Source: Brachynemurus nebulosus | Lineage: Eukaryota > Arthropoda > Insecta > Neuroptera > Myrmeleontidae | DNA: 64,000 bases | Assembly (NCBI GenBank): GCA_035578155.1 | Contig: JAPWDM010000006.1 | Span: forward strand, 16,260,305 to 16,324,304 | Reading direction: 5' to 3' | Part shown: positions 24,201-32,600 of the stretch, piece by piece | How positions within the stretch are numbered: position 1 is the first letter of the stretch | Layout: the number at the start of each line of letters is the position of its first letter | Position numbers and translations under genes: made by a program | Notes under the pieces: generated by a model | Database searches by the model: none | What the model was told of the DNA's origin: nothing | The model's input: only the letters and a program-made list of their open reading frames with translations

Positions 24201-26969
24201 GCAACAACCTTCTACAAGAGAAAACAGTATGTATAATCGATTTCAAGAAAAAAATGGACGACATTCATAATAATTTTACAACATGCCTGCATCAAAAGTG
24301 TTTAATATAACGTAGGGTAAAAACCCCCTTTGTGGAACGGTATCTAATTATGAACATTTACATATTAATGAAGTTATTTCTGAAAGAAACGTCTGATAAC
24401 AAAAATTATTATTAATAGAATGATTGTTTTTCAATTTAAATTCACCTCGCATTTAAAGTTTCCTTACTTAATTGAAGAAATAAATATGTAAATGTCAAAA
24501 CTGTTCCAGTATTAGATACCGTTCCACAAAGGGGGATTTTACCCTTTATAGAATTAGCCCTAATTGAAATTCTGGTAGGTGGAAGACTTGGATTAAATGG
24601 CGGCATCGGTAGCAGCTAAGTTATTTATTAAATTTGCAGTTATTTTAAAATGAATATTATTTTTAATTTATAATAAAAGTTTTGAATTGCGAAACGAATA
24701 TGGAACATTCTGTATACGGTTAAAAACACACTTGACCGCTTTTCTTATTGGACATATTCAGTTTAGAAATTAATATTGTCAGTACGAATTACAGTGTTTG
24801 TGGCCCACGCAAACATGTCAAAGGAAATTTTAATTTAAATCGTTTAATAATTTCTTGTGAATTTGGCATCTTTCAGTGTAAACTTTGTATGAAAGTAAAC
24901 AAATAATAGATCAAAGCTTATACAAAAATGGATTTTAATATAAATATTTTAGAAAGTAATTCCTACAAAAATTTTCAACGAAGATTTAAAACATTCAACT
25001 GAAGGAATTACATGATATTTACTTTAAAATATAAATTTTAAATGATTTCGTTATGTGAAGTTTCTGTTATATAAGAATAAAATTAACAAAGCTCTGATAA
25101 AAAAGATTTAAAAGATGCAGGAAAGAAAGGATAATCTATATCAGAGGAAAATTATGTCATGGGGTCGTGACCTAGTAATTTTTTATTATACCATACTAGC
25201 ATGTTTTAACCCTTTGTATTCCAACTAATTTGGCTCAGGTTTTCAACTACAAAACGAGTTTTCGTATAATAAATTATTACGAAAATAAAAACAAAACTTA
25301 TTGTACTTAGTTGTTCTACTGAACAAATATATATTTATAGCTGAATTCATCAAATCTAGGAAAATCTTGTACCGACTAGGGTGTATGAGCGTATAAATGA
25401 CCAAAATTATTCCCCCGTAATGTTTTTGTACAATATTGTTTTGTACATAATAGACATAATACATAATTATAAAAGTTGCCACAGACATAATACTAATTAT
25501 AAAAGTTGCCACTAGGCAAATTGGTCAAATTTTTTTTAAAACGAAATTGTTTTAAAAAATAAGAAAAAGTAACATTTTTGCCTGTTTTTTTGAATTTTTT
25601 CATATTTTTTGGTACAATATCAACAATGTGATTGTGATTGTCTCTTTGGTTTTTGTCATAAAGTTGATATTCCCGAAATTGTGAATTTTTTAAGTTAAAA
25701 AAATGACGTTTCTGATTGATTTTAAGTTATTATAAACATATTAGGAAGCATGAAAAATTCGAATAATCCTTTTTTAGTTATTAATATTTTTTTTTGGTGC
25801 TTCTCTCACTCTCACGCGCAATGAACTGTGAAAAATAGACTAGAGATTTTCTTGGTCACTCAAACACCCATACAACTTCGTCTATGTAGCTTACTTAGAA
25901 ATTTTTTTTTTATCATTATAAAATGAATTGTAACAAATTATGCTACAATATTGGACTTTGGTAATAAATTTATTATTATTGAATTATTTTACGTAAAGTT
26001 CAAATTACACAATAAAAAAATACTAATGTCCCACTTTTTTATGAAACTAAGTATACGGAATAGGAAAATCATAAATTTTTCAGAAATTGTACTTAATAAT
26101 TTTTTTTTTTTGTGCAGTAAGTTTTAAATGAATTTGAGAGCAGTTTCACGAAAGTAATGCTCTCAGAAACTTCTCCAATGACTGTGAAGGTACAGTGTTC
26201 TACTAACAAATAAAGTGTGTATTTTCATCAACTGTATTTATTTCATATTGTATTTAAAACATTTCAAAAATATCCAGACAGAAAACAGAATTTATAGTCC
26301 CTCGTTTCATATTAGAAGGATATTAGTCATAATCTCGAAATCTGATTTACAATTATTAGATATGTAAATCTGTTGCGTGACACTGACATGCAAGAAGTTT
26401 CATTTCGTAAGCATGGGTTTCCCCGTTCCTTTTTTTAAATTAAATATGTAGTCTAAGAGAACAATAATTTGTTTAATAATTTATTCAAAATAGTAAATAT
26501 TGTGTATCAATATTATCAAAATAAAAATCTTAAATGGAAAACGGGTCAATTTTTTTTGTTGTAATTTCATAACATCATCTGTCACATAATGACCTTCAAA
26601 ATTTATTTTAAAATTTGATGTAATATATTATGTGTAAGTACCTTCTGTATACCTACATTTGTCCATAAATTACACAATAATTTTTTTTTTCAGATAATTC
26701 AATTCTAAAGTTATAAAATTTTATGCGATTTAAAAATCAAAATTATGGCTTTAAAAAAATTTGGGGGCTAATAAAAATGGAATATACTATTCGCTGGTAC
26801 CATTATTTTTTGTTTTTGTACCTGATTTATCTTGTGACTTCGTTTGTACATTATTAAAACTGCCCGCATACATCGGATAAAATACTTTTGGCCATAGTAC
26901 GGCAAAACACCCGACAACAATGACCATAATAAAAACGGTTTTACGTGGACCTAGATCAACGTTCGACAT
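11823..26969 (-). CDS. RIC3: RIC-3-like nicotinic acetylcholine receptor chaperone (whole gene span)
   Basis: RIC-3 is an endoplasmic reticulum membrane protein that helps nicotinic acetylcholine receptors fold and assemble. Core coding exons on the minus strand: 26969-26822, 23333-23206, 22039-21893, 18151-17998, 16977-16862 (donor uncertain), 15634-15495, 12941-12645, 12574-12376 and 12268-11823. In order they encode transmembrane segment 1, a proline-rich loop, the hallmark GPVPGMRPTLGGAGHV with transmembrane segment 2, a coiled coil, the conserved EVTESCEGGKPWSRPSSP block, and a glutamate-rich tail. Donors, acceptors and phases agree at all junctions checked, except after the coiled-coil exon (see that entry). 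Two further exons fit the phases: 24211-23852 as a cassette, and 20300-19986 as an alternative last exon. The gene is head-to-head with CCNQ. Confidence 0.92.
12376..12574 (-). CDS. RIC3: RIC3 exon, acidic segment
   Basis: Between acceptor GTACTCAG| and donor GATG|GTAAGA. It encodes STSPEPPPTSIMLETKVPPE and an acidic stretch ending SGKITLSVIANDTDG. It starts in phase 0 and ends in phase 1, matching both neighbours. Confidence 0.82.
12645..12941 (-). CDS. RIC3: RIC3 exon with conserved ESCEGGKPWSRPSSP block
   Basis: Between acceptor ATAACAG| and donor CATTTG|GTATAC, in phase 0 at both ends. It encodes a lysine-rich charged region followed by VLAMEVTESCEGGKPWSRPS, a C-terminal block characteristic of insect RIC-3. 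Confidence 0.88.
13273..14149. mobile_element. Tc1/mariner-superfamily-type inverted-repeat element, TA TSD
   Basis: Ends CTGTCGACTTTCGGAGATTG and CAATCTCCGAAAGTCCACAG are 23-bp inverted repeats with one mismatch. TA flanks the element (13271-13272 and 14150-14151). A second motif TCGCAGATTGTCC occurs just inside each end. The body has no transposase. It lies in a RIC3 intron. Confidence 0.85.
14150..15494. other. RIC3 intron
   Basis: Very AT-rich. No feature was recognised apart from homopolymer tracts near 15280. Confidence 0.6.
15495..15634 (-). CDS. RIC3: RIC3 exon, charged helix
   Basis: Between acceptor CTTCTATAG| and donor CCCCAG|GTAGTC. It encodes VTALTDMLTEVDQRREALAK, then KKRAQRAAEQ and a Thr/Ser stretch. 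It needs one base from the previous exon (starts in phase 1). Confidence 0.88.
15635..16861. other. RIC3 intron
   Basis: AT-rich, no recognised element. Any missing micro-exon that repairs the reading phase (see 16862-16977) should lie here. Confidence 0.5.
16862..16977 (-). CDS. RIC3: RIC3 coiled-coil exon
   Basis: Acceptor TATCTTTCAG| leads into GDVEINQLRRRLQETERAMA and RIIAQMGSVP, the RIC-3 coiled coil. The best donor, GCCCAG|GTTAGG, ends in phase 0, but the next exon (15634) begins in phase 1. Either a small exon is missing from this model, or the weaker donor ATGG|GTTCCG at 16900 is used, which would restore the phase. The exon itself is certain; its 3' end is not. Confidence 0.85.
17998..18151 (-). 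CDS. RIC3: RIC3 exon after transmembrane segment 2
   Basis: Between acceptor TTAATTGCAG| and donor TTAG|GTGAGT. It encodes IMFKKEEKSNALYPPVQPDP, then FHKQVFNKEY and a basic Ser-rich stretch. The join ...TLMK|IMFKK in phase 0 reproduces the cytosolic edge of the second membrane helix in insect RIC-3. Confidence 0.9.
18152..19985. other. RIC3 intron
   Basis: AT-rich, no gene and no clear element. Several simple TATACATA tracts occur (about 19440-19620). Confidence 0.55.
19986..20300 (-). CDS. RIC3: Possible alternative terminal exon of RIC3
   Basis: Acceptor TTTATTTGCAG| is followed by an open frame of 104 residues ending in TAA. It starts VRANRKDLILDQTNKCKI, then an Asp-rich segment, then FDEFPNFNRS, and ends LCIEDAETLNNK. 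Its phase 0 start fits the 22039-21893 exon exactly (...TLMK|VRANRK). A transcript using it would keep both membrane segments but lack the coiled coil and acidic tail. RIC-3 splice forms differing around the coiled coil are known from Drosophila. I do not recognise the sequence itself. It could also end an unrelated nested gene. Confidence 0.5.
   Translation of the reverse strand, partial: VRANRKDLILDQTNKCKITDDDDNDVVTDTKLKIDLKNKNKQPMFHIGHNRSFDEFPNFNRSLITTAPAMSKTLKKYNFMKKKMWVKKSLQELCIEDAETLNNK
20640..20830 (-). repeat. Interspersed repeat family E, copy 1 (inverted)
   Basis: In reverse orientation it shares GGCTAAAACTAACAGCTAAAG-like and GACAGTTAAAGAAATGGTA-like segments with 59580-59690 and 34140-34265. 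The similarity is moderate. Confidence 0.55.
20895..21010. repeat. Hairpin repeat
   Basis: TATTTGGAATATGAACAC on the left pairs with GTGTTCATATTCCAAACAAA on the right. An inner TTCTCTGTTTTG and CAAAACAGAGAA pair lies inside. It sits within a RIC3 intron. Confidence 0.82.
21253..21304. repeat. Perfect 25-bp palindrome with 2-nt spacer
   Basis: CGCAGAATTTTTTCAACCTT... is followed after AA by its exact reverse complement, ending TTGAAAAAATTCTGCG. GAGAAATAAATTCA occurs on both sides (about 21207 and 21304), so it looks like the core of a slightly larger insertion. Confidence 0.9.
21893..22039 (-). CDS. RIC3: RIC3 exon with transmembrane segment 2
   Basis: Between acceptor TTTTTATAG| and donor ATGAAG|GTAAAT, 49 codons in phase 0. 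It encodes PGPVPGMRPTLGGAGHVV, then PPPKTTTSTMGIVMPIYTIG and IVIFFTYTLMK. This is the most conserved RIC-3 signature: the proline/glycine loop and the second membrane helix. Confidence 0.95.
22143..22713. mobile_element. MITE family F copy 1
   Basis: The ends GGTACTTGACTG and CAGTCAAGTACC are inverted repeats. The body includes AAAAAATTGGCGCGA and GACGTCACAGTTT. Related copies lie at 34639-35198 and, degraded, at about 49712-50165. It lies in the RIC3 intron just upstream of the membrane-segment-2 exon. Confidence 0.85.
22714..23205. other. RIC3 intron
   Basis: AT-rich, no recognised element. Confidence 0.6.
23206..23333 (-). CDS. RIC3: RIC3 exon, luminal loop
   Basis: Between acceptor TTTTAAAAAG| and donor GGACGT|GTAAGT. 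It encodes VRQERPAHLHPEMLHPALRE, then RGRAIPPSSSPSSPPPRVMP. The HLHPEMLHPALRERGRAIPP block is typical of insect RIC-3. It starts in phase 1, matching both the first exon and the 24211-23852 exon. Confidence 0.93.
23852..24211 (-). CDS. Unrecognised 120-codon cassette exon between RIC3 exons
   Basis: Acceptor TTCTCTTGTAG| and donor ATACAAA|GTAAGA bound a continuous 360-nt frame. It starts GCCDVIWETDINAIRIMNDL, includes LRETDPRIQLAFESGKLPND and LKENVMLGRNYRQILDELRS, and ends near FGVTPDELGFRYRHTIDSSK. Phase is 1 at entry and 1 at exit, so it can be included or skipped between 26822 and 23333 without breaking the RIC3 frame. The composition (six Cys, mixed helix-like residues) is that of a folded domain and unlike RIC-3 loops. 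I do not recognise the family. It may be a RIC3 cassette exon or an exon of a nested minus-strand gene. An in-frame Met lies at 24161. Confidence 0.6.
24315..24544. mobile_element. MITE with 34-bp inverted repeats
   Basis: GGGTAAAAACCCCCTTTGTG at the left end matches CACAAAGGGGGATTTTACCC at the right. The repeat continues inward to GATACCGTTCCACAAAG. It is 230 bp long with no coding content. No clean target duplication was seen. It lies in the RIC3 intron upstream of the 24211 exon. Confidence 0.85.
24545..26821. other. RIC3 first intron, remaining part
   Basis: AT-rich, with long homopolymer tracts. GGAACATTCTGTATAC at about 24708 resembles motifs near 52034 and 52469, suggesting an old repeat. 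No exon was recognised. Confidence 0.5.
26822..26969 (-). CDS. RIC3: RIC3 first coding exon, transmembrane segment 1
   Basis: The start codon context is CGAAATATTTCAAAATG. It encodes MSNVDLGPRKTVFIMVIVVG, then CFAVLWPKVFYPMYAG, the conserved N-terminal membrane segment of RIC-3 (residues about 11-33). Donor TCAG|GTACAA leaves phase 1, which matches the luminal-loop exon (G + AT gives Asp). Confidence 0.93.
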
Positions 26970-28514
26970 TTTGAAATATTTCGTTTAAACGTTTCTTTAA
27001 TTAAACACTTAAAGTCGATTATTTATTGGTAAATTAAAAATGGAAATGAAAAATGAAAAAAAAAAATGTCTAATGCTACACACAAATACAACACACACAG
27101 ATTTTCACAAAAATAAATTCACAACTATTATTGTACATAAACTGTCCCAAAAATAACATGAACGTGACGATAGATATTTATTAATAACGCGCAGCTGTGA
27201 AAATGGGCGTCGCGACGTCATTACGTCTATATTCTATGTACATATATTATGTATACGTATCGTTTTTAAAATTGATCATGCAATATATATGTATGATTTT
27301 TGATAAACATGTGTGTCAACAATGTTGTTAAAACTTGTGATAAGCATCAAATTTTTAAGACAGAATTGATAAAATATGTAATAAATTACAATCAAGATTT
27401 CTTAGAATTTGGATTACATTCGGCTCCGACTCTGGCTGTATAATTTTCAAAACAGAAATTTTTTCAAGATTATGGATTAAAAGTTGCTTAATTTTTTTAA
27501 TTATTTGTAAAAAACTGTAAAAATCGGTAATTGCGTTTACAAAAAGAATAAAATGTAGTTTTGTTTGAAGAATCTAAGAGTCGGTTACAAAAGATTAAAA
27601 GAATATCTAAACATTCAGTAAATCATTTACAGGTTGCAATAAACAGAATTATCGGTGCCTAAAATTGTTCCAGAGCGCAGTGAATACAGTTAGGCCACTG
27701 AATGAAACAGTAGTTTTCTGTGACTCTTATTTTATTCTACCACCTTTAACTCCGCCTCTGACTCACCTCTGATGACTCTGTGGTATTCGATAAAAGATTT
27801 CTGATTCCGACTCCGTGTCTGATCAAACCACTTGCGTAACACCCCTATTACATTACTGATGAAATTGCATAATTTTCCATTGCATAAAACGATCAATAAA
27901 GATTAAATTGGGTTAATATAATTGAGTTGGATGAATTTGAGTTTATGATTTTTTAATTTGATGAGCCAAAATAGAGATTGTCTTTCTTTTAACAGTATAA
28001 ATAATGGGGAAACAATTTTTTGAAATTTTACATTTGAAATATTGTAGAAATTTTGGAATTTGAAATAATATATCCTATATAATTCTAAATTTTCCTTAAA
28101 ATAAAATTATGTAGTCGAAATAAAATATACCTTACCGTCCTTGAGAAAACCACCAAGTACTTGGTCTTTTGGCTTAACCCATTATATTCTGCATCCATTT
28201 CTACTTGTTGGATTTCGATAAAATTTTACGCAAAGATTCTGAACAGGATTATTTCTATTTCAGAATAGGAATAAAGAAACGTATTTTTTTTTTTAAATGT
28301 ATAATTCAGACTGGAATGTTTTAATGATAATTTTTTCGCAGGGAGAAAAAAAATGGTATTTCATTTTGCTATTCTAAATTCTAAAATTTCTTTAATAGCA
28401 GTCCTTAGCAGTACGTTCCTACAGTATCATATGTAATATCTAGATTTTAAATTGATAAAGTATGGAAAAAAATATATTTGATTTCGTCATGAAGAGTAAT
28501 TTTTTAAAAATAGT
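26970..28514. other. RIC3 upstream region
   Basis: This would hold the RIC3 promoter and 5' UTR. Around 27421-27830 CTCCGACTCTGG-like and GACTCACCTCTGATGACTC-like segments suggest a degraded repeat. No gene was recognised. Confidence 0.5.
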
Positions 28515-28679
28515 CAGGGCAGGTCTTCGGAGGCGGCAGAAAATAATTTAAGAGGGCATGAAAATTAGATATGAGACTTTTTTTTTGTTCGGCACTTATT
28601 TTTGGGGAGGAAAAAATATATTTTCTACAGAGGCGTCATTTTTTGACCCTGCCTCGGGCGCCACTTGCCACTGGCCCTG
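28515..28679. mobile_element. hAT-type MITE, 8-bp TSD with one mismatch
   Basis: Starts CAGGGCAGGTCTTCGG and ends CTTGCCACTGGCCCTG. It is flanked by AAAATAGT (28507-28514) and AAAATAAT (28680-28687). It is more GC-rich than its surroundings. Confidence 0.75.
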
Positions 28680-28687
28680 AAAATAAT

Positions 28688-29479
28688 ACTCAGTTATTCC
28701 CTTCTGATTTCCCTGTCATAATAAAATTTTTAACAATTGAATATTAAATTTTCTGTTTATGATATGCATTACTTTAAATATAATCTATTTCACTTAGATT
28801 TAAGCATGATTCATCACTTACGAATTTAAGTAATTCCCGTTTTCGTAGCTTTATGTTTTTCATTATGTTACAAATGCGTAAATTTTAAATTTGCAGTTTG
28901 TTTTTAGAAAAGAATAGAAGATTGATTTGTTTCGAATATAAGAATTATTTAATTTTTTAACGATGACTCATGCTTAATTGTATTTGAAACGGAGTATAAT
29001 ATAATATATAAGTTTCCCTCCCAATTTTAAATCCATATTAATCCTATTGTTGTCATAGATATGATTATATGAATCATATAAATTCATAAACATGTACAAC
29101 CACATGCGCTGTGTAAACGTCGCTTTATAAATTTTTTTTTAACTATAAAGAATTTATGATTTTGATGACAGTGCCATGTCAGCGATTTAATCTATGGTTT
29201 TGAATTACAAATATAATGCGGTATGATAAAATAACTCTTTCAATGCAAACACCTTGCGGTAGTGATTAGCGGCAAGAAGTTTAATAATACGCGTTTATAT
29301 TATACGGAAACCGCTTTCACCTTTTGCAAGAAGCATTTGCATACGAATAATCTCAATATATTTCGAAAAATTCAAAAATATTACACTTTTAAGTCACGTA
29401 AGTCTTTGAAATAAGAATTTTTGATGTTTTACCGTACAAATGTTTATATTGTGTTCATTTTTTCAAAAGGTGGTAGAAA
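28688..29479. other. CCNQ upstream region
   Basis: Presumed promoter and 5' UTR of CCNQ. TTTTTTCAAAAG| at about 29470 could be a splice acceptor just before the start codon, implying a non-coding first exon upstream. Confidence 0.5.
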
Positions 29480-29695
29480 ATGAAAGACGTTATTGATGTG
29501 ATGGAGCTTCAGCGTGAAAAAGTTCGACGTGTTCCACCGATGGACTATCGTAAAGATGATCGAAGTTTCACCGCGGCCCATTTCATTTTCGAATGTGGAA
29601 TTAAATTGCAGGCACAACCGTTAACCGTTGCAACAGCTGCTGTACTTTTGCATCGGTTTTTTAAAGAAGTTGACCCGAAAAATTATGATTGCTAT
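29480..29695 (+). CDS. CCNQ: CCNQ exon 1
   Basis: 72 codons from ATG to donor TGCTAT|GTAAGT. It encodes the N-terminal helix (VMELQREKVRR) and the start of the cyclin box (RSFTAAHFIFECGIKL). Confidence 0.92.
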
Positions 29696-32600
29696 GTAAG
29701 TACTTTTGCAGTTAAGAATTAATTGTGCCAGTTTTCAAAGGATTTTTGAAAATAATTGGTGTTTATTTTTGAAACATATGGTCCAGTTAAAGTTTAGTGT
29801 CAGAAGGGTATATTTTTGTGATTTTAAGTAAAAAAAAAGTGTGTTTGAGAGCCAGAAGCGAGTTATTTTTTCAATAACAAACATCACCTTAATATTTATT
29901 GCAACCTTTAACTTGTATAAGTGTTTTTTACCATGACCTCAATTAATAAATCTAAAAAAATAATTTTTTTTTGAGTAAAGTACTTTGAGTTAGACATGCA
30001 CCAGGTGAAAAAAACGGTTTTCCACAATTTAAAAAAAAAAAGTGTTAAAAAAGTGATTTTCAATTACTTTTGAGTAAAATATCATCTTTAAAAAACTATG
30101 TATTGAATGAGTTTCAAACAGGGCCGTAATTAGGTCCTCAAGGGCCCCGGGGCAGAAAGGACATTCGAAGCCCCTACGCCGTCACGAGCAAAACAACGAA
30201 TTTCGCCAAAACAAAAAGCGGCGACTTTTTTTTTGCTTTGAAATGCCGCCCTTAAAATTCCGCCCCCCACCCCCGGCAAAAATAAAAGGCAACGACCCTT
30301 TTTTTTGCTTGTCAGTCGTTTTTTCTCGTACTTTACAGAAATACCGCCCTTAAAATTTATAAATTTGGAATTTCTTGTATTCTCTTGGGGGGGCCCTTGT
30401 ATTCCCTTGGGGGCCCCGGAGCAATGCCCCGGTTGCCCCAGCCTAGTTACGGCCCCGGTTTCAAAATTCCTTGCAAATTTGTCCAATAATTTTATCACTA
30501 ATTAATTCGCAAAACAGATTTTAAAAAAATCTAAGGGACACTTTTTAAGTTGTATAATTTATCACCAAAATTTATTTATTACCGTTGTTTAAGATGTTAT
30601 TATCCCCCCCCCCCAAAAAAAAAAAACCTCCAAAAAAAAACCACAAAATATGTTCTAGATTTTAAAGAAATTAAAAATTGGATGCAGTAATTGGATTTAT
30701 ATCACAGACCAATGAACACTATTATATTATACTACTAGACAAAGCGTAAAGACAGTTTGTAGGCATTTTTCTTGAAGAAGGTAACTGGGTGAAACGGGTG
30801 AGATTTAAGGAATGTAATATAATGTCAATTTTTGAGCAAATGCGACTATAATTATTGCAGGACATAATTTGTATACGTACATATTTTAAAAATAAAGCGA
30901 ATACCACTTTTGTTCTTTCAAAATTTTGCAGTTTCTTCGCCAAAAAAGTCAAATTTTATTATCAATATTATATTTTGACAATAATTATTTGAAAACGTTA
31001 CTACGGATACAATCGGTTATTGCATTGATTACTATATTACAAAATACTATTTGGTCGTATATTGGTCGTATCTGGCTGCCTCAATTATACATTTATGTGA
31101 TTAGTCTATATAACATATAATATGTTCATTGGTCTGTGATTAATACATAAAAATCATAGTAAAACTTCTTAAAATATAAGCGAATAAACCAACCTTGTAA
31201 GCCTGGAGACTAATAAAAAGACTAGTCTTGTTGTAATGTATTAAGTATGCTAATAACTTCTGATAATACTGCTTGCAATAGTATTCCAAAATTTTCGAAA
31301 TTCGAAGTCAATTTTTTGAAATTTCTAATTTTAAATTTCTTGCATATTATCGTACATTACTCATTGGTTCACTATATATTCAATTTAAGGATAAACCTTG
31401 TATATTGGGGTACAGTGGACCCTTGTTTTATGCAAGCTTCGTGTATAAAATTGTCTGATAAGGGATTTGTGTGAAATTTGTTAGTTACAAAAAGGATTTT
31501 GTAATGGAATAACGCCGGAATAAAGCATGAAATTATGCACGAATTTGATTATCGCGACATTTTCGTGGAACGTAACCACCGTGTAAAACAAGAGTCTTCT
31601 GTATTTGTATAATACAAGTTTGCAAACAAAATATACGTGTATTATTTTAATTGGATAATTGAAAGTTAAATAATTCAAACTTTTAGACAGACTTTAATTA
31701 ACGAAAATTACTTTTGATTAAAAAATTATGTCTGAAAATTCAAATCAATTATTCTTATCTCTTTTTAAAAGTGCTTAACATACAACTGAGCCGTGTTCGA
31801 TTCGTGGTATAAAAAATTCCTGCGCATTTACGCATGTGCACTAATCAACCGCGTAAAAATTTATGTATGTAACGTGTACAAAATTCCAAATATGGTTAAC
31901 CCTTTGCGCTTATAAGACATGTACAGCATGACAAGGTGGTTTGTCCATTAACTCTACCATATTTAAAGGTGTTTTGTCTCACAGAGCACTGAATCAAACA
32001 TATTAACATATGTTTCCTAGAGATAACACAGGCATTAAATTTTGAAGCATGACTCCATTTTAATAAGCCCAAATTGTAACCACGGAGACTTGTTTATAAA
32101 TATTAGATAAACCAATTAAACCATTAAATTAATGGTTTGACCGCCATTAAAGTAATCCCATCAGTCAATTTTTTTGCTCACATCAGTCAGTTTTTTTGCT
32201 TCAATTTCTTAATGTATTTGTAATACACAGCATTCTCTCTAGTCGATTCTCTCCTCAATGTTTTGTCTGTTGGATCATAAGACATGTACCACATGACACA
32301 CTGAATGTTGAACTGTAATGACCGCTCATACTTCACATTACATGAATATTTTATTTAATAACTGCAAACACATTCATTTATTAGAAAAATTGTAAATAAA
32401 ATAATACAAAATTACGTTGAATTATCTTTTTAAAATTAAAAACTAATAAAAACAGCATTGAGGACGTATTTAGCGCATTTAGTATTCAACTTTGGGGAAG
32501 CAAGGTTAGAACGTCAAAAGAATCCGTCAAAAAAAGAACGGCGGTCGTTGTCATGTGCTACATGTCTTACCAGCCTATTTACAACTCACCTTTTTTTTGC

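Noticed and set aside
30130..30505. Frames within the GC-rich segment in CCNQ intron 1
   Set aside because: They sit wholly inside or across a hAT MITE and show no protein similarity.
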